A stretch of 64,000 nt of DNA from Achromobacter dolens (GTDB lineage Bacteria > Pseudomonadota > Gammaproteobacteria > Burkholderiales > Burkholderiaceae_B): the NCBI RefSeq assembly GCF_902859745.1, contig NZ_CADIJW010000005.1, positions 1-64,000 of the forward strand, written 5' to 3'. Positions 17,755 to 24,919 of the stretch are shown here, piece after piece. The number at the start of each line of letters is the position of its first letter. Within the stretch, counting starts at the first letter, position 1. The notes beneath the pieces are model-generated. The model was given only the letters and a program-made list of their open reading frames with translations, did not search any database and had not been told where the DNA came from. Both the position numbers and the translations under genes were made by a program.

Positions 17755-18684
17755 TCAGACGCGGTCGATGATCTTCTCGCCGAACAGCCCTTGCGGACGG
17801 AACAGCAGGAACACCAGCGCCAGCACATAGGCGAACCAGATTTCGATGCCGCCGCCCACCAGCGACCCCAGGTAGACTTCGGACAGCTTTTCGCCCACGC
17901 CGATGATCAGGCCGCCGAGAATGGCGCCCGGCACCGAGGTCAGGCCGCCCAGGATCACCACCGGCAGCGCCCGCAGCGCCGCGGTCGAGAGCGTGAACTG
18001 CACGCCGAACTTGGAACCCCAGATGATGCCGGCCACCAGCGCCACCACGCCGGCCACGCTCCAGACGATGACCCAGATGCGGTTCAGCGGAATGCCGATG
18101 GACTGCGCCGCCTGGTGGTCGTCCGCCACGGCGCGCAGCGCGCGGCCGGTGGAGGTGAACTGGAAGAACAGCGCCAGCGCGGCCACCAGCAGCGCGGCGA
18201 TGACGGCGGCGGTCAGGTCTTCGAGGTTGATGAGCAGGCCGCCTTCGAACACCGAGTCCAGGATCATCAACGGATCCTTCGGCATGCCGACGTTGATGGA
18301 ATAGACCGAGCTGCCGAAGGAGATCTGGCCCAGGCCGTCGAGGAAATAGCTGATGCCCAGGGTGGCCATGAGCAGGGTGGTGGCCTCCTGGTTGACCAGG
18401 TGGCGCAGCACGAAGCGCTCGATCGCCACGGCCAGCAGGAACATGAGGATGGCGCTGACGATGAACGCCAGCACGTTGGCCAGGATCATGTTTTCGAAGC
18501 CGAACCAGCGCGGTATCCACTCCGAGAAGCGCGCCATCGACAGCGCCGCCACCAGCACCATGGCGCCCTGCGCGAAGTTGAACACGCCCGACGCCTTGAA
18601 GATCAGCACGAAGCCCAGGCCGATCAGGGCGTACAGCATGCCGCTCATCAGGCCGCCGAACAAGGTTTCCAGAAAAAATCCCAT
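17755..18684 (-). CDS. livH: HAAT ABC transporter permease, LivH type (system 1)
   Basis: A 309-residue inner-membrane permease. LIGLGFVLIFKASGVFNFAQGAM and the loop GRALRAVADDHQAAQSIGI identify the LivH class. Start: two adjacent Met codons occur at 18687 and 18684; the second sits at better distance from AAGGGG. The frame stays open upstream through a GC-rich repeat, but that part is the 3' end of livG in another frame. The livG stop at 18695 is only a few bases away, so the two are coupled. Confidence 0.9.
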   Translation of the reverse strand: MGFFLETLFGGLMSGMLYALIGLGFVLIFKASGVFNFAQGAMVLVAALSMARFSEWIPRWFGFENMILANVLAFIVSAILMFLLAVAIERFVLRHLVNQEATTLLMATLGISYFLDGLGQISFGSSVYSINVGMPKDPLMILDSVFEGGLLINLEDLTAAVIAALLVAALALFFQFTSTGRALRAVADDHQAAQSIGIPLNRIWVIVWSVAGVVALVAGIIWGSKFGVQFTLSTAALRALPVVILGGLTSVPGAILGGLIIGVGEKLSEVYLGSLVGGGIEIWFAYVLALVFLLFRPQGLFGEKIIDRV

Positions 18685-18694
18685 CATTCGCCCC

Positions 18695-19591
18695 TTAAGT
18701 CCGTGCAGCCAGTGAGTTTTCTCCCTTCCCCTCGGGGGGAGGGTTAGGGGCGGGGGCTGTTGCCTGCGCTTCGGCGTCCTGGGTGACGGCGGCTTCGCCG
18801 CCGACGCCAAGGTACGCTCGGATGACGTCTTCGTTGGCACGAACCTCGTCCGGCTTGCCGTCGCCGATCTTCTTGCCGTAGTCCAGCACCACCACGCGGT
18901 CGGAGATGTCCATGACCACGCCCATGTCGTGCTCGATCAGCACGATGGTGGTGCCGAATTCGTCGTTCACGTCGAGGATGAAGCGGCTCATGTCCTGCTT
19001 CTCCTCGATGTTCATGCCGGCCATCGGCTCGTCCAGCAGCAGCAGGCGTGGTTCCATGGCGAGCGCGCGGCCCAGGTCGACGCGCTTTTGCAGGCCGTAG
19101 GGCAGGCGCCCCACCGGCGTCTTGCGATACGCCTGGATCTCGAGGAAGTCGATGATGTTCTCGACGAACTGGCGGTGCTCGATCTCTTCGCGTTCGGCGG
19201 CGCCCAGGCGGAAGGCCTGCGCCAGCAGCCCGCACTTCATGCGCAGGTTGCGGCCGGTCATGATGTTGTCCAGCACGCTCATGCCCTTGAACAGGGCCAG
19301 GTTCTGGAAGGTGCGCGCGATACCCATTTCGGCGGCGCGGCGCGGATTCATGCGCGAAAAGCGCTCGCCGCGGAAGGCGATGCCGCCCTGCTGCGGCGTG
19401 TAGACGCCGTTGATGACGTTCAGCATCGAACTCTTGCCCGCGCCGTTGGGGCCGATGATGGCGCGGATCTCATGCTCGCGCACATTGAAGGAAATGTCCG
19501 TCAGCGCCTTGACGCCGCCGAAGGACAGCGAGATGTTCTGCATGTCCAGCATCACGTCGCCGATGCGCTGGTCGCGGTCGTTGTTGCTCAT
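18695..19591 (-). CDS. livG: HAAT ABC transporter ATP-binding protein, LivG type (system 1)
   Basis: A 298-residue ABC ATPase with Walker A GPNGAGKSS, the LivG-type insert (ARTFQNLALFKGMSVLDNIM), and Walker B LLLLDEPMAG. The LivG core ends around DVIRAYLG. Another 30 or so residues (Ala/Pro-rich, PAPNPPPEGKGE) follow, encoded across a GC-rich hairpin at 18721-18743. This tail is atypical and probably arose from repeat sequence read in frame. The fatty-acyl-CoA ligase gene ends five bases upstream of its next neighbour, and all are cotranscribed. Confidence 0.9.
   Translation of the reverse strand: MSNNDRDQRIGDVMLDMQNISLSFGGVKALTDISFNVREHEIRAIIGPNGAGKSSMLNVINGVYTPQQGGIAFRGERFSRMNPRRAAEMGIARTFQNLALFKGMSVLDNIMTGRNLRMKCGLLAQAFRLGAAEREEIEHRQFVENIIDFLEIQAYRKTPVGRLPYGLQKRVDLGRALAMEPRLLLLDEPMAGMNIEEKQDMSRFILDVNDEFGTTIVLIEHDMGVVMDISDRVVVLDYGKKIGDGKPDEVRANEDVIRAYLGVGGEAAVTQDAEAQATAPAPNPPPEGKGENSLAART
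18721..18743. repeat. GC-rich hairpin inside the 3' end of livG
   Basis: CCCTTCCCC (18723-18731) pairs with GGGGGAGGG (18735-18743), nine pairs with one G-T, across a three-base loop. Such CCCTTCCCC/GGGGGAGGG hairpins normally lie between genes; here one lies within the coding tail of livG, just upstream of the livH start. Confidence 0.55.
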
Positions 19592-19596
19592 GGTCT

Positions 19597-21573
19597 CTAC
19601 GCGGCTCGGGCGGTGATGGCGGGGAACGTCTTGACCGGGCGGATCTTCAGGTCGGCGGAGATCTTGCCGCTGCGGCCGTCCTCGAACTTCACTTCGGTTT
19701 CGATGTACTGGGACTGCTTGCCTTCGAACAGGGCGTCGATCAGCACGCCGTACTTCTGCGCGATGAAGGCGCGCCGCACCTTGCGGGTGCGCGTCAGTTC
19801 GTCGTCATCCGGATCCAGTTCCTTGTGCAGGATCAGGAAGCGGCTGATCTGCGAGGCCGACAGCTTCGGATCGGTGGCCAGGTCGGCATTGACCTGTTCG
19901 ACGCAATCGGCGATGAGCTGGTAGACCTCGTCCTTGCCCGCCAGGTCGGTATAGCCGGCGTAGGGCAGGCCGCGGCGCTCGGCCCAGTTGCCCACGGCTT
20001 CCAGGTCGATGTTGATGAAGGCGCACACGTCCTGGCGGCCGGCGCCGAACGCCACCGCTTCCTTGATGTGCGGGAAGAACTTGAGCTTGTTCTCCAGGTA
20101 CTTGGGCGCGAACAGGCTGCCGTCGGCCAGCTTGCCGACGTCCTTGGCGCGGTCGATGATCTTGAGCTGGCCGTCGGTGTCCAGGTAGCCCGCGTCGCCC
20201 GTGTGGAACCAGCCGTCGGCGCTGCGCGCTTCCTGCGTGGCGTCCGGGTTGCGGTAATACTCCTTGAACAGGCCGGGGCTCTTGACCAGGATCTCGCCGT
20301 TGTCGGCCACGCGGATCTCCACGCCGGCCACGGGCGGGCCGACCGTGTCGTCGCGCACCTGGCCGTCCGGCTGCACGCAGACGAATACCGAGGTTTCGGT
20401 GGAGCCGTAGAGCTGCTTGAGGTTGATGCCGATGGAGCGATAGAACACGAACAGGTCGGGGCCAATCGCCTCGCCGGCGGTGTAGGCCACTCGCACGCGG
20501 CTCATGCCCAGCGCATTGCGCAGCGGACCGTAGATCAGCACATTGCCCAGCGCGTAGCGCAGGCGGTCCCAGGCGTTGACCGATTCGCCATCCAGGATGC
20601 GGGTGCCGACGCGGCGCGCCAGCTTCATGCAGGCATGGAACAGCTTGCGCTTGAGGTAGCCGGCGTCCTCCATGCGGATCATCACATGGGTCAGCAGGCC
20701 TTCCAGCACGCGCGGCGGCGCGAAGTAGTAGGTGGGGCCGATGTCGCGCATGTCGATCGACACGGTATCGGGCGACTCCGGATGGTTCACGGTGAAGCCC
20801 GTGACCAGCAGTTGCGTGTACGAGAACATGTTCTGCCCGATCCAGGCCGGCGGCAGGTAGGCCAGCACGTCCTCGCGGTCGGTCAGGTTCTCCATCTCGG
20901 ACACGGCCCGGGCGCGGTCGATCAGCGCATGGTGCGTCAGCACCACGCCCTTGGGCTTGCCGGTGGTGCCGGAGGTATAGAACATCGCGGCCGCGTGGTG
21001 CGGCTGCACCGCGGCCACGGCGCGGGCGAAGAAGTCGGGATGCTGCGTGGCGTACTCGCGGCCAATCTCCTCGAGCCGGTCGTACGACAGCAGCATCGCA
21101 TCGGTGTAGTGGCGCAGGCCGCGCGGATCGTCATAGACCACGTGCTTGAGCGCGGGGCATTGTTCGCGCACCTCCAGCATCTTGTCGACCTGCTCCTGGT
21201 CCTCGACCACCGCGACGCTGATTTCGGCGTCCTGCAGCACGTAGACCATTTCCTGGGCCACGGCGTCCTGGTAGAGCGGCACGGGGATGGCGCCGAGCGA
21301 TTGCGTGGCCATCATGGCCATGTACAGGCGCGGCCGGTTCTCGCCGATCACGGCCACGTGCATGCCGGGCTGGATGCCCAGCGACGCGAGTCCGTGGGCG
21401 ACCTGGCGCACGTGCTCCGCCACTTGCGACCAGGTAAGGGTTTGCCAGATACCCAGGTCTTTCTCACGTATCGCGGGCCGCGACCCGCGTACGTCGGCAT
21501 GCGCGAACAGCAGCGCCGGAAAAGTATCCAGCGCCGCCGGCATCGTTGCGGATGCGGGCGATGAATGTGCCAC
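19597..21573 (-). CDS. AMP-dependent long-chain acyl-CoA synthetase
   Basis: A 658-residue AMP-forming ligase, the long FadD15/AMP-dependent synthetase type. The P-loop-like motif YTSGTTGKPKGV, the AMP-binding LYGSTETS, and GWFHTGDAGYLDTDGQLKIIDR are intact. Start: GTG 21573, placed by GGAGGAGA seven bases before it; the first Met codon in frame lies ten codons further in. It is the first gene of the HAAT operon and would trap the imported acid as a CoA ester. The regulator gene is divergent, 169 bases away. Chain-length preference cannot be read from sequence. Confidence 0.88.
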   Translation of the reverse strand: MAHSSPASATMPAALDTFPALLFAHADVRGSRPAIREKDLGIWQTLTWSQVAEHVRQVAHGLASLGIQPGMHVAVIGENRPRLYMAMMATQSLGAIPVPLYQDAVAQEMVYVLQDAEISVAVVEDQEQVDKMLEVREQCPALKHVVYDDPRGLRHYTDAMLLSYDRLEEIGREYATQHPDFFARAVAAVQPHHAAAMFYTSGTTGKPKGVVLTHHALIDRARAVSEMENLTDREDVLAYLPPAWIGQNMFSYTQLLVTGFTVNHPESPDTVSIDMRDIGPTYYFAPPRVLEGLLTHVMIRMEDAGYLKRKLFHACMKLARRVGTRILDGESVNAWDRLRYALGNVLIYGPLRNALGMSRVRVAYTAGEAIGPDLFVFYRSIGINLKQLYGSTETSVFVCVQPDGQVRDDTVGPPVAGVEIRVADNGEILVKSPGLFKEYYRNPDATQEARSADGWFHTGDAGYLDTDGQLKIIDRAKDVGKLADGSLFAPKYLENKLKFFPHIKEAVAFGAGRQDVCAFINIDLEAVGNWAERRGLPYAGYTDLAGKDEVYQLIADCVEQVNADLATDPKLSASQISRFLILHKELDPDDDELTRTRKVRRAFIAQKYGVLIDALFEGKQSQYIETEVKFEDGRSGKISADLKIRPVKTFPAITARAA

Positions 21574-21683
21574 GTTGTCTCCTCCGGTTTGGGCACATCG
21601 CGCCCGTTGCCGCGAGACGCGGCGCGCGAGCGGTTGCGCTTGACCAGTTGGTTTTAGATTTACGGCAGGAGTTAAGGTATAAG

Positions 21684-21700
21684 GTTGGGTTGCTACCAAC
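21684..21700. promoter_or_regulatory. Candidate operator between the ligase operon and the Crp/Fnr gene
   Basis: GTTGG (21684-21688) and CCAAC (21696-21700) form a 5-7-5 inverted repeat midway in the divergent spacer. The seven-base gap is a little longer than the usual six of Crp/Fnr sites. Assignment to the neighbouring regulator rests on position only. Confidence 0.35.
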
Positions 21701-21742
21701 TGTCACCATCGCGACATTCAAGGAACTTTTAGGGTATTCCCG

Positions 21743-22450
21743 ATGCAGCTATCCGACTCCCTGCAACTGGCCGCGGCCTGGTTTCGCGTACTCGACGCCG
21801 AGCAGCAAGCGCGCGTCGAGCGAGACCTGTCCGTGCAGCAGGTTGCCGCCGGGTCGATCATAGAGCGCAAAGGCGAACTCGCCCAGGCTTGGATCGGCGT
21901 GCTGGCCGGCCTGGTGAAGGTGTCGGTGGGAAATGCCGAAGGCAAGGTCGCATCGCTGACCGGCGTGCCCGCCGGCGGCTGGATCGGCGAGGGCTCGCTG
22001 CTCAAGCGCGAAGTCCGCAAGTACGACATCGTGGCGCTGCGCGATTCCGTCGTCGCGCGCCTGCCGGCAGCCACTTTCGATTGGCTGCTGGACACCAGCA
22101 TTCCCTTCAACCGCTACCTGCTGCACCAATTGAACGAACGCGTCGCCCAGTTCATCGGCAAGGCCGAATACGACCGCCTGCTCGATCCGGATGCGCGCGT
22201 GGCGCGCTGCCTGGCCGAGCTGTTCAACCCGCTGCTGTACCCCGGCATGGGCATGCGCCTGACGATCACGCAGGAAGAGGTCGGTTACCTCGCGCGCGTC
22301 TCGCGCCAGCGCGCCAACCAGGCGCTGCGCAAGCTGGAAGAGGCCGGCCTGCTGAATGTCGAGTACGGCGCCGTGCGGGTGCTGGACCTGGACGGCCTGA
22401 AGCGCTACGGTTCCGACCGCGGGGCGCTGGAAGGCGAGCACGCTGTCTGA
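21743..22450 (+). CDS. Crp/Fnr family transcriptional regulator
   Basis: A 235-residue regulator with an N-terminal cyclic-nucleotide-binding-like barrel (about 25-125), a dimer helix and a C-terminal winged helix (LTITQEEVGYLARVSRQRANQALRKLEEAGL). The four Cys of oxygen-sensing FNR are absent, so the signal is unlikely to be an Fe-S cluster. It is divergent from the acyl-CoA ligase/HAAT operon and is its probable regulator. Confidence 0.85.
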   Translation: MQLSDSLQLAAAWFRVLDAEQQARVERDLSVQQVAAGSIIERKGELAQAWIGVLAGLVKVSVGNAEGKVASLTGVPAGGWIGEGSLLKREVRKYDIVALRDSVVARLPAATFDWLLDTSIPFNRYLLHQLNERVAQFIGKAEYDRLLDPDARVARCLAELFNPLLYPGMGMRLTITQEEVGYLARVSRQRANQALRKLEEAGLLNVEYGAVRVLDLDGLKRYGSDRGALEGEHAV

Positions 22451-22516
22451 ACGGGGCCGAGACGCCAGCCTTGGTCGACACGGCGCGGGGCTCAGGCGCT
22501 GGGGGTGTCGCCTGAT

Positions 22517-22539
22517 CCCCGTCACCCTCTTCGACGGGG
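22517..22539. other. Hairpin after the Crp/Fnr gene
   Basis: CCCCGTC (22517-22523) and GACGGGG (22533-22539) pair across nine bases. No T-run follows, so it is at best a weak terminator for the regulator gene that ends at 22450. Confidence 0.35.
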
Positions 22540-22624
22540 TCTCCCTGCCGCAGCGCAACAGGCGAGGGGACGCCAACCGCCCAACAACCATGGCGGATAC
22601 AAAAGCCAAAAAAGTGCTTGACGA

Positions 22625-22642
22625 TAAATAGCGCGCTATTTA
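22625..22642. promoter_or_regulatory. OhrR operator upstream of ohrR (perfect palindrome)
   Basis: TAAATAGCGCGCTATTTA is an 18-base perfect palindrome ending ten bases before the ohrR start. A MarR-family repressor bound here would block its own promoter. A related imperfect palindrome precedes ohr. Confidence 0.75.
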
Positions 22643-22652
22643 ATATTGCACA

Positions 22653-23114
22653 ATGAAATCCAGATCCCAGCCCAAAAGCGCGTTCAACCCGCTGCTGCTA
22701 GACAGCCAACTGTGTTTCGCCCTGTACTCGACCTCCCTGGCGATGAACAAGGTGTACCGCAAGCTGCTGCGCGGCCTGGATCTGACGTATCCGCAGTACC
22801 TGGTCATGCTGGTGCTGTGGGAACGCGACGCAATCACGGTCACCGACATCGGCGAACGCCTGTTCCTGGATTCGGCCACCCTGACGCCCCTGCTCAAGCG
22901 GCTGGAGGCGGCAGGCCTGGTCACCCGGACCCGCGCGCAGGATGACGAACGCCAGGTCATCGTCACCCTGACCCGGCAGGGCCGCGACCTGCGCAACCAG
23001 GCCGAAGCCGTGCCCCACGCCATCGCCGCAGCGGCCCAGTGTTCGCTGGAAGAGGCGCAGGGCACCATGAAGTCGTTGCACGAATTGCGGGAAAAGTTGG
23101 TCAGCAGTCTTTGA
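22653..23114 (+). CDS. ohrR: Organic-peroxide-sensing MarR-family repressor OhrR
   Basis: A 153-residue MarR-type winged-helix protein. The reactive Cys of OhrR is present as Cys21 in [11 protein letters not shown]; its oxidation by organic peroxide releases DNA. The helix-turn-helix and wing are in [20 protein letters not shown] and [16 protein letters not shown]. Additional cysteines are few (one near position 130 in AAAQCSLEE), compatible with either one- or two-Cys sensing. It lies 154 bases upstream of ohr on the same strand, each gene having its own palindromic operator. Confidence 0.92.
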   Translation: MKSRSQPKSAFNPLLLDSQLCFALYSTSLAMNKVYRKLLRGLDLTYPQYLVMLVLWERDAITVTDIGERLFLDSATLTPLLKRLEAAGLVTRTRAQDDERQVIVTLTRQGRDLRNQAEAVPHAIAAAAQCSLEEAQGTMKSLHELREKLVSSL

Positions 23115-23165
23115 TTCGCAGTCTTTGCGGAGGATGATGGCAATCGCTGTCATTCCCGGTTATAA

Positions 23166-23192
23166 ATAGTGCGCGATGTAATCGTGCGCTAT
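23166..23192. promoter_or_regulatory. OhrR operator upstream of ohr (imperfect palindrome)
   Basis: ATAGTGCGCGAT (23166-23177) and ATCGTGCGCTAT (23181-23192) match in 10 of 12 positions as inverted arms around a three-base centre. The arms share the TAG-GCGC pattern of the perfect palindrome upstream of ohrR, which supports one repressor serving both. Confidence 0.7.
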
Positions 23193-23268
23193 CAATTCAG
23201 TAAGGGTCGAAGCGGGAACGTTCCCGCCAGCCCGGCAGTCCCTCACCTTCATCCAAAAGGAAAGCACC

Positions 23269-23697
23269 ATGTCCATCGAAAAAGTCCTCTACCGCGCCCA
23301 CGCCCACGTCACCGGCGGCCGTGAAGGCACTGGCGTCTCCAGCGACGGCAATCTGAACGTCAAGCTGACCACCCCGAAGGAACTGGGCGGCGCCGGCGCG
23401 GCCGGCACCAACCCCGAGCAACTGTTCGCCGTCGGCTACTCCGCCTGCTTCATGGGCGCCATGAAGTTCGTCGCCGGCCGCGACAAGATCGCCATGCCCG
23501 CCAACGCCACCATCGACGGCTCGGTCGGCATCGGCCCCATCCCCACCGGTTTCGGTATCGAAGCCGAACTGAAGATCTCGCTGCCCGGCATGGACCGCGC
23601 CGAAGCCGAAAAGCTCGTCGCCGCCGCCCACATCGTCTGCCCCTACTCGAACGCCACCCGCGGCAACATCGACGTCACCCTGACCATCACCGTCTAA
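23269..23697 (+). CDS. ohr: Organic hydroperoxide resistance protein Ohr
   Basis: A 142-residue Ohr/OsmC-family thiol peroxidase that reduces organic hydroperoxides in the cytoplasm. Its two catalytic cysteines are Cys60 in [10 protein letters not shown] and Cys124 in [13 protein letters not shown], at the usual Ohr positions, and [12 protein letters not shown] supplies the conserved Arg. The start is supported by AAAAGGAAA upstream. It is under the ohrR-type palindrome and ends with a strong terminator. Confidence 0.96.
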   Translation: MSIEKVLYRAHAHVTGGREGTGVSSDGNLNVKLTTPKELGGAGAAGTNPEQLFAVGYSACFMGAMKFVAGRDKIAMPANATIDGSVGIGPIPTGFGIEAELKISLPGMDRAEAEKLVAAAHIVCPYSNATRGNIDVTLTITV

Positions 23698-23727
23698 GCA
23701 AAGCGCGCGTCCCGCGCGCCAAAAGCA

Positions 23728-23764
23728 AAGGCAGGATTGCGCCAAGCGCAATCCTGCCTTTTTT
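23728..23764 (+). terminator. Rho-independent terminator after ohr
   Basis: A 16-base stem (AAAGGCAGGATTGCGC at 23728-23743 with its complement at 23747-23762), a three-base loop and a short T-run to 23764. It is perfectly paired. Confidence 0.9.
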
Positions 23765-23847
23765 CATCCGCTCCACTCCCAAGAACAGGCGGCCCACCAA
23801 GCCGTCCGTCACCCGCGCGCAGCGTCATCCGCCAACGCTAAACCAGC

Positions 23848-24144
23848 GCGTAAGCCCAAAAAGGCCGCCCGCGCGGCCGCCTTTGGGCGGGCCCCGCAAG
23901 ATCTTCGGCGATAAGCACTCGCGCCATAAAAACGCCAAGCACACCACCCGTCACTGCAACGCAGGAACCAAAGCAATCGCGAGCACGGTGGGGCGGCGGG
24001 CGGTGGCGGGCGGGGCGTGTAGATGCGCCCGAGGGAAACCGTAGGGAGCCGAAGGCGTACGAGGTTGACGCAGGGGCAGTCCGGAGCGAACGCTCCGGAC
24101 CGCAATCGTAGCCCCGCCCGCCACCGCCCGCCGCCCCGCCGTGC
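23848..24144. repeat. Long-stem repeat, copy A (94-nt core, 34-bp stem) with leading hairpin
   Basis: The element has three parts. First is a hairpin block (23848 to about 23903; GCCCAAA pairs with TTTGGGC around GGCCGC/GCGGCC). Next is about 80 bases with patchy similarity to copy B. Last is the long-stem unit: arms 23983-24016 and 24111-24144 pair over 34 positions with one G-T, enclosing core 24017-24110. The core contains a 10-base-arm palindrome at 24079-24100. Core identity is 91/94 to copy B and 86/94 to copy C, but the stem arms differ from both. It fills the space between the ohr terminator and the convergent livF. Confidence 0.85.
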
Positions 24145-24180
24145 GTCTCAAGAACTCAATCCCACGCAACCGCAAAAGAA

Positions 24181-24903
24181 CTAATGCCCCCCCCCAAGAT
24201 AAGCCGCCACCACAGCCGGATCATGCTTCAACTTCTCCGCACTCCCATGCACAGAAATCCGCCCATTCTCCAACACATACCCATAATCCGCGACATTCAA
24301 CGCCGCCGCCGCAAACTGCTCGACCAGCAACATCGTCACCCCTTCATCCTTGAGCCGCGCGATGATCCGGAAAACCTCCTCCACCAGGATCGGCGCCAAC
24401 CCCATCGACGGCTCATCCAGCAACACCAGCTCCGGATTCAGCATCACCGCCCGCGCCATCGCCAGCATCTGCTGCTCGCCGCCAGACAGCGTTCCCGCCA
24501 ACTGATCGCGCCGTTCCTTCAGCCGAGGAAACAGATCCATCGCCCGCCCCAGGTCCGCCTGCACGTCGCCCTTGGGCCGGCTCCCCGTCAACCGGGGAAA
24601 TGCGCCCAGCAGCAGATTGTCGGTGACGGAAAGCGTGGGAAACACCCGCCGCCCTTCCGGCGAATGCGCCAACCCCAGCCGCGCGATCCGATGCGACTCC
24701 AGCCCGTCGATGCGCTTGCCGCCCAGCGTCACTTCGCCCGCGGTCGGCCGGATCATCCCCGACAGCGCCCGCATCGTCGTCGTCTTGCCGGCCCCGTTCG
24801 AGCCGATCAGCGTCACCACCTTGGCCTTCGGGACCTCCATGCTGATGCCGTGCAGCACCTTCACCTTCCCGTAGCCCGCTTCCAGATTCTTGATCGATAG
24901 CAT
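24181..24903 (-). CDS. livF: HAAT ABC transporter ATP-binding protein, LivF type (system 2)
   Basis: A 240-residue ABC ATPase of LivF length. Walker A GSNGAGKTT, signature LSGGEQQM and Walker B LVLLDEPSMG are intact. It is the last gene of the second leftward HAAT operon, 16 bases after the LivM-LivG fusion gene. The C-terminal coding part near 24181-24300 is less GC-rich at third positions than the rest of the operon. With LivH, the fusion protein and the binding protein it completes one importer. Confidence 0.9.
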   Translation of the reverse strand: MLSIKNLEAGYGKVKVLHGISMEVPKAKVVTLIGSNGAGKTTTMRALSGMIRPTAGEVTLGGKRIDGLESHRIARLGLAHSPEGRRVFPTLSVTDNLLLGAFPRLTGSRPKGDVQADLGRAMDLFPRLKERRDQLAGTLSGGEQQMLAMARAVMLNPELVLLDEPSMGLAPILVEEVFRIIARLKDEGVTMLLVEQFAAAALNVADYGYVLENGRISVHGSAEKLKHDPAVVAAYLGGGH

Positions 24904-24919
24904 GTTGTCGTCCTTGGCG

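Noticed and set aside
23809-24105. 98-residue leftward open frame across repeat copy A, with similar peptides in copy B
   Set aside because: The similarity switches reading frame between copies and the composition is Arg/Pro-rich; it reflects the repeated DNA, not a protein.
24023-24110. Small Arg-rich open frame (ATG then about 29 codons) present in the core of all three long-stem repeats
   Set aside because: The frame exists in every copy, but most differences between copies change the amino acid and no ribosome binding site precedes it. The conservation follows the nucleotide sequence, not the peptide.
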